Of a stretch of 64,000 nt of DNA, positions 35,245 to 44,295 are shown piece by piece; positions within the stretch are counted from its first letter, which is position 1; each line of letters starts with the position of its first letter. The DNA is taken from contig JAFYQK010000011.1 of NCBI GenBank assembly GCA_017547165.1, positions 90,012-154,011 of the forward strand, given 5' to 3'. A program made the translations under genes and the position numbers. Below the pieces are notes generated by a model. It searched no databases, had not been told where the DNA came from, and was given only the letters and a program-made list of their open reading frames with translations. Source of the stretch: Bacteroidaceae bacterium (GTDB taxonomy: Bacteria > Bacteroidota > Bacteroidia > Bacteroidales > Bacteroidaceae).

Positions 35245-37281
35245 ATGAAAAGAACTTTTAGAAAAATTGGCCGCTGGTTGGCTTGTGTTTGCCTAATAGT
35301 GTCGGCAAGCAGTATCAATGCAGAAGTGAACCCACAGCCATTTGTTATCCCCGAATTGCAGACATGGATAGGTGCAGAAGGTGAAGTCTCCCTGTCTGGT
35401 ACTATTCGTGTAAACGGCAATGACAAGGAATTGCTACGTGTTGCCAACGCCTATGCTTCAGACTACAAAACAATGTTTGGCAAAGCACTTGTAGTAAAAA
35501 AGGGTACTCCACAAGCAGGTGATATTGTTTTGGCCTTAGAAGCAAGCAACAAGGAACTCGGCAAAGAAGGTTACAAGCTTTCAATCGCTAATCACATCAC
35601 AGTTACAGCTGCTACCACTCAGGGTGCATTTTGGGCGACACGAACCTTGCTTCAACTGTCGGAGCAGCACGAGGCTCTGCCAAAAGGCGATGCCATCGAT
35701 GTTCCTGCGTATGAATTGCGTGGTTTCATGGTTGATGTTGCACGTAAATTCATGCCCATCGACTACTTGAACGATCTCGTAAAGGTGATGGCATATTATA
35801 AGATGAATGCTCTTCAGGTACACTTGAATGATAATGGTTTCCGCCAGTTCTTCGGAGGCGACTGGAACAAGACTCCATCTGCATTTCGTTTGGAAAGCAC
35901 TCAACATCCTGGTCTGACATCAAAGGATGGCCACTATACAAAGAAGGAGTTCATTGATTTACAGATTCTTGGTGAGAACAACTATGTGGAAGTAATTCCA
36001 GAAATTGATGTACCTGCCCATAGCTTGGCATTTGCACACTATAAGCCTCAACTTGGCAGCAAGGACTATGGTATGGATCACCTTGATATGTTCCACCCTG
36101 AGACATACCCCTTCATCGATAGCGTTTTCCGCGAATACCTGGAGGGAGAGAATCCTGTTTTCCGTAGCAAGCGTGTAAACATTGGTACCGACGAATATAG
36201 CAACCGCGATAAAAAGGTGGTAGAAAAATTCCGTGAATTTACCGACCATTACATCAAGTTTGTTGAAAGCTTTGGCAAGCAGGCAATGGTTTGGGGTGCT
36301 CTAACACATGCAAAGGGAGAAACCCCAGTGAAGAGCGACAATGTTATCATGAACATCTGGCACAATCCGTACGCTCAACCAAAGGACATGAAGGAACTTG
36401 GCTATAAACTTGTCTCAATCCCCGATGGTTTAGTGTACATTGTACCCGCAGCAGGCTACTATTACGACTATCTAAACTGCAACTATCTTTACAATAGTTG
36501 GACTCCAGCCAACATTGGCGGTGTTCAGTTTGAGGAAGGCGACCCCGCTATCCTTGGCGGTATGTTTGCAGTATGGAACGACCACCATGGAAATGGCATC
36601 TCAACCTATGATGTACATCATCGCACATATCCCGCACTGCAAACAATCGCAGTAAAGTGCTGGACAGCAAGCAATACCACCCTACCCTATGCTCAATGGG
36701 ATGCCAAAAGATGGACCTTGCGCGAGGCTCCAGGCGTAAACTGGTTGGGCAGAATTGGCAAGAATGAAAGTCTCGTTGCTAAGTTTGGAACAGTGAAGCC
36801 TGGCGACACATTACCTTTTGAAGAAATTGGCTACGACTACACCGTATCATTCAAAGTAACAGGTGCAAAGGAAGAGAAGGGAACAAAGCTTTTCAGTTCA
36901 AAGCATACCACTCTTTACATCTCCGACCCCAGAGAGGGTAAAATAGGTTTTGAACGTGATGGATATCTAAACACCTTCAACTACCGAATTCCTGAAGGAC
37001 AAACTGTTGAAATTGCCATTCAGGGCAATAACAAGATGACACGCTTGTATGTGGACGGCAGACTTAAGGAAGAACTTGGCGTGAAGATGCTGTATGTGAT
37101 GGACGACCGCCGAAAGGCTAACTATATTTCCGATCCAAATATGAAGAATGTAGTGCTGTCAAACACCGACGGCGATAAGATATACTACCAACGCACATTG
37201 GTATTCCCATTGCGCAATGTAGGACAATTTAAGAGCAATGTCTCTAACCTAAAGATTTGGAATTACATTAAGCAATTCTAA
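35245..37281 (+). CDS. secreted GH20 beta-N-acetylhexosaminidase
   Basis: The enzyme likely releases terminal GlcNAc or GalNAc from glycans. I start at the ATG at 35245 (678 residues), where a signal peptide begins (MKRTFRKIGRWLACVCLIVS, cleavage near NAEV); the frame upstream lacks such a signal. A GH20b-type N-terminal domain is followed by the TIM barrel with LNDNGFRQFFGGD and the catalytic Asp-Glu pair in NIGTDEYS (residues 316-317). A C-terminal beta domain resembles a concanavalin-like module. There is no T9SS tail, so it may be periplasmic. It is followed by its own terminator and then the M60 mucinase gene. Confidence 0.92.
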   Translation: MKRTFRKIGRWLACVCLIVSASSINAEVNPQPFVIPELQTWIGAEGEVSLSGTIRVNGNDKELLRVANAYASDYKTMFGKALVVKKGTPQAGDIVLALEASNKELGKEGYKLSIANHITVTAATTQGAFWATRTLLQLSEQHEALPKGDAIDVPAYELRGFMVDVARKFMPIDYLNDLVKVMAYYKMNALQVHLNDNGFRQFFGGDWNKTPSAFRLESTQHPGLTSKDGHYTKKEFIDLQILGENNYVEVIPEIDVPAHSLAFAHYKPQLGSKDYGMDHLDMFHPETYPFIDSVFREYLEGENPVFRSKRVNIGTDEYSNRDKKVVEKFREFTDHYIKFVESFGKQAMVWGALTHAKGETPVKSDNVIMNIWHNPYAQPKDMKELGYKLVSIPDGLVYIVPAAGYYYDYLNCNYLYNSWTPANIGGVQFEEGDPAILGGMFAVWNDHHGNGISTYDVHHRTYPALQTIAVKCWTASNTTLPYAQWDAKRWTLREAPGVNWLGRIGKNESLVAKFGTVKPGDTLPFEEIGYDYTVSFKVTGAKEEKGTKLFSSKHTTLYISDPREGKIGFERDGYLNTFNYRIPEGQTVEIAIQGNNKMTRLYVDGRLKEELGVKMLYVMDDRRKANYISDPNMKNVVLSNTDGDKIYYQRTLVFPLRNVGQFKSNVSNLKIWNYIKQF

Positions 37282-37308
37282 TATCTTTTTTCTCAAAATT
37301 AGGTTTAT

Positions 37309-37356
37309 ATAATCAGCCGTTGTGTAACAAAAAAACAACGGTTGATTATTTTTTTG
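37309..37356 (+). terminator. terminator of the GH20 gene
   Basis: Arms ATAATCAGCCGTTGT and ACAACGGTTGATTAT (one G-T pair) are followed by a T-run, about 30 bp after the stop codon. Confidence 0.88.
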
Positions 37357-37398
37357 AGATTTTTTACCTCACTTTTAAATTATTACAAAAAAAAGATG

Positions 37399-37406
37399 TA
37401 ATTTTG
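37399..37406 (+). promoter_or_regulatory. -7 box upstream of the M60 gene
   Basis: TAATTTTG matches TAnnTTTG, 46 bp before the ATG. A TTTT-type weak -33 lies upstream. Confidence 0.5.
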
Positions 37407-37451
37407 TATCGCACAAATTGTATATATTAACCTAAAACCACTTATAGACTA

Positions 37452-40400
37452 ATGAAGAAGTTTTTTTGTTTGACCTTATTAGGTCTGATGACAAGTCTTG
37501 CTCTCATGGCCCAGCCTACCAAGGGCAAGTACTATCGAATCACCAATGCCCAATACGGCCAAGTTATTACAGAGAACTGGGGTAGCGGAAGTGTGACTTG
37601 TACCAACAAGGACCTGGCAGCTTACAACCAGATCTGGCAGTACACCAACAATGGTGCACTAAAAAACGTGTACACCGGCAAATGTATCCAGTACCAATCA
37701 AACATGTCTGCAGTATATCAGACAGGAAGCGCTGAACAAAGAGTAACTTTTGCCAAGAAAACTGACGGTCACTACACCATTCAGATTCTTGACAACTTTT
37801 TTCATTGCGATGGTGGCCGCAATTTGGTAAAGTGGTGGGACGGAGATACCGAACCTAGCCACTGGACCATCACAGAGGTAACCTTGACCGAGGAAGAGGC
37901 CAATGCTGCATACGAGGAGTACATCAAATTCACAGACTTCAAAGCCAATACATCCAAGTATGGTCAGGCTTTGCAAACATTCTACACCGACTTGTTGTGC
38001 ACTGAGCTGAAAGCCGAATATGCCGCCATGAGCGACGACGCCTTAACCGCAGCAATGGCAGAGGCAGGTTTGCCAGCTGAACTCCAGCAGGTAGCGCTGA
38101 AGATCAAGAACCAGTGGTGGAACGACACCAACAAGACAGACTACGCTGACGCAAACAAGTATGCAAAGGATTTCCGTATAGCTTCATACAAACCATACTC
38201 CGATGCGAACAGATGGCGTGAAAAGATGAACACCTATGCCCCCAGCTTCATGGGCAACCCCACTGGTATTTATGCCAAGAACAAGGACATTATCCACGTT
38301 TTCGTAGGCAACGACATCCCCTCTAATGCATCTCTCTACATCACCCCCATCCGCAATCATGGTCGTATAGGTGACCGCGCCGAGGGTACACAGTTGAAGA
38401 AGGGTTACAATGCCATTATTACCACTACCGACAGTGTGGTTTACTATATTAACTATGTAGTAAACACCTTGCCAACCAGCGGTGTAAATGCTCACACAGC
38501 CCCCATAGCAAAGATTAGCGACTTCCCCGCTTTGGACATACATATCGAAGGTGGCCAGTGTGTGGGTTACTATCAGAAGCCCGAAGTAAACTCTCCCGAG
38601 GAAGACGAGAAATACCAGTACCTTATCGAAAATGCCAACGACGGCATGTACTTCATGGTAAAGGGTGCCACTTCGCTCTTCTACTTTAAGAAGTACACCT
38701 ACGAGACACATTTTGCCGAGACCATCTGGAACAGCATCAACTGGTTTGACCGTCTGCATTTCTGGGAGTTTGCCCTGATTGGCGTTATGGATGACGTGGC
38801 CAACGGCAAGTGCGAGAACGGTACAGAATACTCAAAGGCAGCCTATCCCCTAAACATCAAGGGCGGTGATGCGTTCTATCCCACCTACTGCAACAACCCC
38901 ACCATGGCTATGGAGGGTCCCAGCGGACAGAACCCTCATGCTACTACCTTCTATACCAGTTATCCTGGTCCTGGCGGTGTTGAGAGTTCGTTCAACGCAG
39001 ATCGTGCCGACTTCGACACTTGGTGTACTGGTCATGAACATGGTCATCAGATTCAGGCTCCTTACAATTTGGAGTCATGTTCCGAATCTTCTGTAAACCT
39101 GCCCTCAAACATCATTACCTACCTGACGGGCTATCGTCTGGGACGCGGTTGGAACTTTGAGCAGAACTATGCATATGTAGCAGACAATGTAGTATTTGGT
39201 GCTCGCGACATCAGCATCACCATGCGTATGTACTACAACCTGTTCCTGTACTACCACATCGGTGGAAAGAAGAAGGACTTCTATCCCACCTTTGTAAAGA
39301 GTCTGCGTGAAGATCCCATGGATTTCTCAAGAGACGGTGTACAGTACTCTCATCCTGAATGGGGTGCACCCAGCGGCGGTCACCACCGTGCTGTAAACAC
39401 ATGGATTAAATTCTACAAAAAGGCATGTGAAGCTGCTCAGGAAGACTTGACCGAATACTTCCGCATGTGGGGTTTCTTCGTTCCATGCGACAAGTATTAT
39501 TTCGGCGACTATACCAGCTATGCAGTATCACTCACACAAAAGGAGATTGACGATGCCATTGCTGAAGTCAAAGCAAAGGGTTATCCCGAGAACCTTCAGA
39601 TTATCTTCGTTGAAGACCGTCAGATTCCACGTCTGCGTACCGACATCTGGGCTCACACAGCAACAGGCACACAAAAGTACAAGCCTACAAACTGGGGCAC
39701 CTGGTACACAGAAGCACAGCTCAAGGCAGAGTACGGTGACGTAGGTGACATTCTGACCTACATTGACGGCAGTGCAAACACCAGCGAATACACATACATC
39801 CTAAGCGGAAACAAACTTTCTATGACTGGTAATGGCGGTGTAGGTTTCATCGTATACAATGCCGAAGGCAACATCGCATACATGAGCAACCGTTTCAAAT
39901 TTGAAATCCCCGCAGAGTTGGCAGCACAAGAGTTTACCATCAAGGTTATCAATGCAGACGGATCAAGTAGCATAGCAGAAAACGGTGCCAATACTGCCAC
40001 CGATGAGCAAAAACTGGAAATCCTCCGTGCAGCAATAGAAGAATCTAAGAAGTTCACAAGTCTGGAGGACAAGGATAATAAAAAAGTCGGTTTTTACTCT
40101 AGTGAAGACCTTGCCCAGTTGAAAGCATATGTAGCTGATGCAAACACGGCTATAGCCAATAATGATGTTGACAACTATATAGTTTTGGCCTCAAGCATCA
40201 ATGAACAGATTTTGTGGTTACAAGCTGCTAATCGCATGAAGAAGATCATTACAAACGCTACATACAACATTGAGTGCGTACGCAAAGTAAATAATGCAAA
40301 ACGCTACCTCTCTGGTGCTACCACTATGTCATTTAGCACAAATACGAGCGCTGCCAGCGATTACAGAAGATGGGCCTTTGTCCCTGTAGAAGGAGTGGAC

Positions 40401-41531
40401 AACACCTATTACCTGATGAATAAGAAAGAACAGATGATGACTGCAGTTCTAAACGAGAAAGGTGGCGTTACAGATGTTAAACTTACAGACACCATTCCTG
40501 ACAGAGCATGTATTGTGAAAGTAGAGTCTCTTGGCGGAGGCAAGTTCGGAATCAGACCAAGAGACAACACATACCTGAACATGCACAACCAGGGTTATAT
40601 CACCGTTTGGGGTGATGCAGACGAAGGTTCACAATGGTATATCAACGAATATGAGTCATTTGACCTGTTGACCGACGAGGATATCAACGAACTTATCACT
40701 ATGTCAGAGGACCTTCTGGAGGATGTAAGCGTGTACACAGAGACTCAGACTAAGGTGGAACTGCAGATTACAGATCAGGCTAGTGCCGGCTATCTTTCTA
40801 CAAATGCAAAGAGTACAAATGAATCAAGCTTTCCCTTCAGCGAGATTATCGACGGCAATGAGGCTTCAAGCAGCAGATTCCAGATGAACAGCAGCAGTAC
40901 CGACGAGACTCCTTACCTCAAGGTAGACCTTGGAAGCGGCAAGACCAGCAATCTTGTACAGTTCTACATGAAAGGCGGCAGCACTTATGGCTATGCTACA
41001 AGTGCAGAGGTTTATGCCAGCAATAATGGCACATCCTGGACAAAAGTTGCTGAAATTGACAATATGAAGACTACATTCACCAGCGACCTTATCAAGACAA
41101 GCACCAAATATCGTTACTGGAGAATAGACCTGACATCAAGCAACAAGACTGACCAGAAACAAATTGGCATCTATGAGTTTGAATTCTATACAGTTACAAC
41201 AAGCAGTGTATTGAAAGAACAGTTTGCTGTTTCTGGCGGAGTTAGCAGTTCATACGTCACAAGTTGCAGAAACGCAATACAGACAATGAAGGATGTATTG
41301 GAGGCTGATTACAGAACCGCAGTTGGTGACTATATCGCATATCAGAATCTGCTGAAGTACTACAACTATGTGTACGACAAGGCTGTTAAGATTGACCCCA
41401 CTGTTGACATCAACGACATCGAGGGCACAGAGAATGGCGAATCTAACAGCATCTTCGACCTCTCCGGTCGCCGCGTAAACACCGCCAACAAGGGTGTGTA
41501 CATAGTAAACGGCAAGAAGGTGATAAAATAA
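37452..41531 (+). CDS. secreted M60-type (enhancin/mucinase) metallopeptidase with discoidin and T9SS domains
   Basis: The 1359-residue product has a signal peptide (MKKFFCLTLLGLMTSLALMA) and an N-terminal ricin-like or carbohydrate-binding region (YYRITNAQYGQVI). The M60-like metallopeptidase domain has the zinc site HEHGH at residues 528-532, with a downstream Glu in NLESCSE. Family members cut mucin-type O-glycoproteins. Helical spacers follow, then a discoidin (F5/8 type C) domain at about 1125-1250 (VDLGSGKTSNLVQFYMKGG). The C-terminal T9SS type A sorting domain covers about 1334-1359 (IFDLSGRRVNTANKGVYIVN). The protein is expected on the cell surface. Mucin specificity is inferred from the family. 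Confidence 0.92.
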   Translation: MKKFFCLTLLGLMTSLALMAQPTKGKYYRITNAQYGQVITENWGSGSVTCTNKDLAAYNQIWQYTNNGALKNVYTGKCIQYQSNMSAVYQTGSAEQRVTFAKKTDGHYTIQILDNFFHCDGGRNLVKWWDGDTEPSHWTITEVTLTEEEANAAYEEYIKFTDFKANTSKYGQALQTFYTDLLCTELKAEYAAMSDDALTAAMAEAGLPAELQQVALKIKNQWWNDTNKTDYADANKYAKDFRIASYKPYSDANRWREKMNTYAPSFMGNPTGIYAKNKDIIHVFVGNDIPSNASLYITPIRNHGRIGDRAEGTQLKKGYNAIITTTDSVVYYINYVVNTLPTSGVNAHTAPIAKISDFPALDIHIEGGQCVGYYQKPEVNSPEEDEKYQYLIENANDGMYFMVKGATSLFYFKKYTYETHFAETIWNSINWFDRLHFWEFALIGVMDDVANGKCENGTEYSKAAYPLNIKGGDAFYPTYCNNPTMAMEGPSGQNPHATTFYTSYPGPGGVESSFNADRADFDTWCTGHEHGHQIQAPYNLESCSESSVNLPSNIITYLTGYRLGRGWNFEQNYAYVADNVVFGARDISITMRMYYNLFLYYHIGGKKKDFYPTFVKSLREDPMDFSRDGVQYSHPEWGAPSGGHHRAVNTWIKFYKKACEAAQEDLTEYFRMWGFFVPCDKYYFGDYTSYAVSLTQKEIDDAIAEVKAKGYPENLQIIFVEDRQIPRLRTDIWAHTATGTQKYKPTNWGTWYTEAQLKAEYGDVGDILTYIDGSANTSEYTYILSGNKLSMTGNGGVGFIVYNAEGNIAYMSNRFKFEIPAELAAQEFTIKVINADGSSSIAENGANTATDEQKLEILRAAIEESKKFTSLEDKDNKKVGFYSSEDLAQLKAYVADANTAIANNDVDNYIVLASSINEQILWLQAANRMKKIITNATYNIECVRKVNNAKRYLSGATTMSFSTNTSAASDYRRWAFVPVEGVDNTYYLMNKKEQMMTAVLNEKGGVTDVKLTDTIPDRACIVKVESLGGGKFGIRPRDNTYLNMHNQGYITVWGDADEGSQWYINEYESFDLLTDEDINELITMSEDLLEDVSVYTETQTKVELQITDQASAGYLSTNAKSTNESSFPFSEIIDGNEASSSRFQMNSSSTDETPYLKVDLGSGKTSNLVQFYMKGGSTYGYATSAEVYASNNGTSWTKVAEIDNMKTTFTSDLIKTSTKYRYWRIDLTSSNKTDQKQIGIYEFEFYTVTTSSVLKEQFAVSGGVSSSYVTSCRNAIQTMKDVLEADYRTAVGDYIAYQNLLKYYNYVYDKAVKIDPTVDINDIEGTENGESNSIFDLSGRRVNTANKGVYIVNGKKVIK

Positions 41532-41557
41532 TCACCATTAGAAAATAAAATACAAAA

Positions 41558-41597
41558 TAAAGAGTGCAGGCCCTCCACAGCCTGCACTCTTTATTTT
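41558..41597 (+). terminator. terminator of the M60 gene
   Basis: Perfect 14-bp arms (TAAAGAGTGCAGGC and GCCTGCACTCTTTA) around an 8-nt loop are followed by TTTT, 27 bp after the stop codon. Confidence 0.88.
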
Positions 41598-41599
41598 AC

Positions 41600-42240
41600 C
41601 CTCCCTGGCACTCTGCGCTCTCTGTCGTAGCGTAGCTTGCGACACGATCCGTTAATCAAGCGGCAGCGTTATCTCTCCTAAAAATCTGCACCTTCGCGGA
41701 ATCTGCGTGGCAAAAGAAAACTTTCCACCTGTCTATTTATTTATTGCCACGCAGATTACGCAGAGGAGCAGATTATAAAAGATTATCTTTTCAAGTTCAT
41801 TACGCTCACGCTGGATTAAGGAGAGTTGTCGCAGGCTATAGCCACGACGGATTACGCGGAGAAGAGAGGGGATAGTTGATAGGTGAGAGGTAACGAAGAC
41901 CTCTGCGCTCTCTGTCGTAGCGAAGCTTGCGAAAAATTTGTTAATCTCAGCGACAGCGCCATATCCTCTGCTCAATCCCTCCCTTCGCGAAATCTGCGTG
42001 GCAAAAAAGTTTCACGTTTCCGTTCGTAACTTCCTCTGCTCAATCCGCCCCTTCGCGGAATCTGCGTGGCAAAGAAAACTTTCCACCTGTCTATTTATTT
42101 ATTGCCACGCAGATTACGCAGAGAAGCAGATTATAGTAGATTAAGTTTCTAAGTCCGACTCTTCGCGAAATCTGCGTGCAAAAAAAAATCCACGCTATAT
42201 GTTTATTTATTGCCACGTAAAATTACGCTTCGCTAAAGTA
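41600..42240 (+). repeat. fold-back repeats, copies I to K
   Basis: This 0.64-kb block holds the right half of one unit (41612-41743), a full long-form unit (41744-42101) and two truncated units starting at 42102 and 42210. It has the same word series as the main array: CACGCAGATTACGC, CGCTGGATTAAG, TTGTCGCAGG, CTCTGTCGTAGC, AATCTGCGTGG. The rest of the gap to the gene at 42399 is AT-rich and holds only that gene's promoter. No gene is seen between 41532 and 42398. Confidence 0.82.
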
Positions 42241-42368
42241 ACTTAATTCAAAATCACTCATCAAACTGTTATGATACACTAATAACCCATTTGGGATAAT
42301 AATTGATTTCGGGCAATACATTTCCGCAATAGTTTTTATTATCATTTTCTTTTATCATTTTTTTTTAT

Positions 42369-42376
42369 TATCTTTG
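42369..42376 (+). promoter_or_regulatory. -7 box upstream of the membrane protein gene
   Basis: TATCTTTG lies 22 bp before the ATG at 42399, with TTTT 20 nt further upstream as a weak -33. Confidence 0.5.
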
Positions 42377-42398
42377 CCGTGAATATAAAGCAAAAAAC

Positions 42399-43943
42399 AT
42401 GTCTAAAGAAAAGAAAAAACTTATACTGCCAATTATACCATTAATGTTCGCATTGGTATATGTTTGGGCAGCATGGTATTATGGCGATGTTTTTCGCATG
42501 GCTCGCGAACGAAGCTTTTGGGTAGCAAGCAGCCAGCAGATGGAGTTTTTGCTTAGTCAGGAGTATGGCACCCTATGGTACATCGGTCGAATGATGATGA
42601 TGCTTTTCCGCCATCCCTGGTTAGGAGCACTGCCGTTTGCTGCAATGATAACATGGAGCACATGGTGTCTTGGCTATGGTATGCGTCTGAATGCACAGTG
42701 GCGCTGGTTGCAATACATTCCAGCAGGAGCCTTTTTGACCTGGTTGTCTTACGAGGGAGTTAATCTATACTTTGAGAACGAGGCAGGAATCATAATGGGC
42801 ATTCCTTTCTGCGCTACCATCATACTCTCGATATGGGCAGGAATGATTGCAAGTTTCTCAAGAAAAAAATCTCCCGCTATAATTGTAATGCCTAAAGATG
42901 AGACCCAGTTGCAAAACTTGCTTCAGGTAATTACACTGACAATAGCACTGACAGTTCCCACTATTATAACAGAGATATGGCGTCCCTACACTCGTGTGGT
43001 TGCACAAATGAATGTGGAAGTTATCAATAAAGACTGGAAAAAGGTTGCCGAAATAGCAAGGGATAATGCAGAACTTTCTTATCGACCTATTGCAGCACAT
43101 TATGCAATAGCATTGGTAAATATGGGACAGATTTGCGACAGATTGTACGACATTCGCTTGGACTACGACTCCATATACATCCACGGCAAAGGAAGCGCGC
43201 CAAACAGCAACGTAGTGCCGCTGTACCAAGAGGATTGCGACTACTATGCCGGACTGATACAGACCTGCATACATCATGCTATGGAGAGAGTAACTATGAT
43301 TGGCCCGAACATCCACTCTATGGAGCTGCTTGTGAAGTGTGCCTTGCTCAAGGGCGAATGGCAGGTGGCCAAGAAATATCTACGTATTCTAAAAGACGTT
43401 CCCTTTGAAAGCGAGTTCGTTGAGAAATACAGCCCATACCTTGACAACACAGCCTTGGTGGAGAGCGATGCCGAAATGACATTTATACGGAAATTTGAAC
43501 CTATACACGATGTCTTTGAGAACGTGTTCCAGCAACCTGTATTCCTGGGATATAATGCAGTACTGATGGAGGGCAGGAGCATGGATGCCTTGAAAAACTC
43601 ATTAGCAGTGTGTATGTACTCCAAGTCAATGCCTAACTTTATGATGCGGACACAGCCCTTGGCAGGAACAATGCCTCCTGAAAATGTAGCAGACGCTCTT
43701 TGCCTGATGATTTCTAAAGATAAAACCATTGAGCAAAGATTCCCCCATATTAGAATAAGATTGGGCAAACTGTCGTCTACGCTAAACGAGATGAAGCCAT
43801 ACATGAAAGACCGTCCCAAGTATGCCAAGGAACTATTCCCAAGATATAAGGGATATTATCCCTACTACTACTTCTTTGGAAACCTGAAAGCTACAAAAAA
43901 AACACCCAAGAACGAAGGTTCAAGCACAGCAGGTGTGAATTAA
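42399..43943 (+). CDS. multi-pass membrane protein, possibly DUF6057 family
   Basis: The function of this 514-residue protein is unknown. The N-terminal 180 residues hold about five transmembrane helices (LILPIIPLMFALVYVWAAWY, ALPFAAMITWSTWCLGYGM, IPAGAFLTWLSYEGVNLYF, IPFCATIILSIWAGMIASF, ITLTIALTVPTIITEIW). The rest is soluble, mostly helical and TPR-like (WKKVAEIARDNAELSYRPIA, WQVAKKYLRILKDVPFESEF). Bacteroidales have such proteins, annotated I believe as DUF6057, next to TolB-like lipoproteins, which is also the case here. The 3' end runs straight into a tandem 8-bp repeat. Confidence 0.7.
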   Translation: MSKEKKKLILPIIPLMFALVYVWAAWYYGDVFRMARERSFWVASSQQMEFLLSQEYGTLWYIGRMMMMLFRHPWLGALPFAAMITWSTWCLGYGMRLNAQWRWLQYIPAGAFLTWLSYEGVNLYFENEAGIIMGIPFCATIILSIWAGMIASFSRKKSPAIIVMPKDETQLQNLLQVITLTIALTVPTIITEIWRPYTRVVAQMNVEVINKDWKKVAEIARDNAELSYRPIAAHYAIALVNMGQICDRLYDIRLDYDSIYIHGKGSAPNSNVVPLYQEDCDYYAGLIQTCIHHAMERVTMIGPNIHSMELLVKCALLKGEWQVAKKYLRILKDVPFESEFVEKYSPYLDNTALVESDAEMTFIRKFEPIHDVFENVFQQPVFLGYNAVLMEGRSMDALKNSLAVCMYSKSMPNFMMRTQPLAGTMPPENVADALCLMISKDKTIEQRFPHIRIRLGKLSSTLNEMKPYMKDRPKYAKELFPRYKGYYPYYYFFGNLKATKKTPKNEGSSTAGVN

Positions 43944-44225
43944 ACGAAAAACGGAAAGGTGAAAACGGATAACGGATAACGGAAAACGGAAAACGGAAAA
44001 CGGAAAACGGAAAACGGAAAACGGAACCGCCAACTTTCTCTCCCTGAGACATGGGCGAAGAGGGTCTTTAGAAGAATGACTTGATGTCATTCTGTGCCCG
44101 CTGAGGGTCGCAATCCCCATTGCGACGTGCGGACAACCCCGAAGGGGAGGGGGTGGATGATACAAACTGAAAAGTGGAATCTGCGAATAAGCGAGAGCAA
44201 TGAAATTTACTTCAATTGCTGAGCG
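43944..44225 (-). repeat. composite interspersed repeat with an 8-bp tandem GGAAAACG tract
   Basis: Directly after the stop codon, about eight units of 8 bp (GGATAACG twice, then GGAAAACG about six times, 43967-44027) are followed by the inverted form of the repeat at 21777. This includes GAGGGGGTGGATGATACAAA, AATCTGCGAATAAGCGAGAG and AATTGCTGAGCGAA. A hairpin ATGACTTGATGTCAT lies at 44077-44091. The 352-bp gap to the next gene contains nothing else apart from a weak nine-codon frame. Confidence 0.8.
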
Positions 44226-44295
44226 AAGGAGGATTCAAGACTACTAATGTCGGATAAAAAAGAAATCAGTATTTAGGGACAAGCAATTAAAAACA

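Noticed and set aside
41600-42240. Integron attC-like sites
   Set aside because: Although palindromic, the units lack the short attC core pair and there is no integron integrase or cassette gene between them.
44247-44276. Nine-codon frame MSDKKEISI before the beta-propeller lipoprotein gene
   Set aside because: Too short and without regulatory codon pattern to call a leader peptide.
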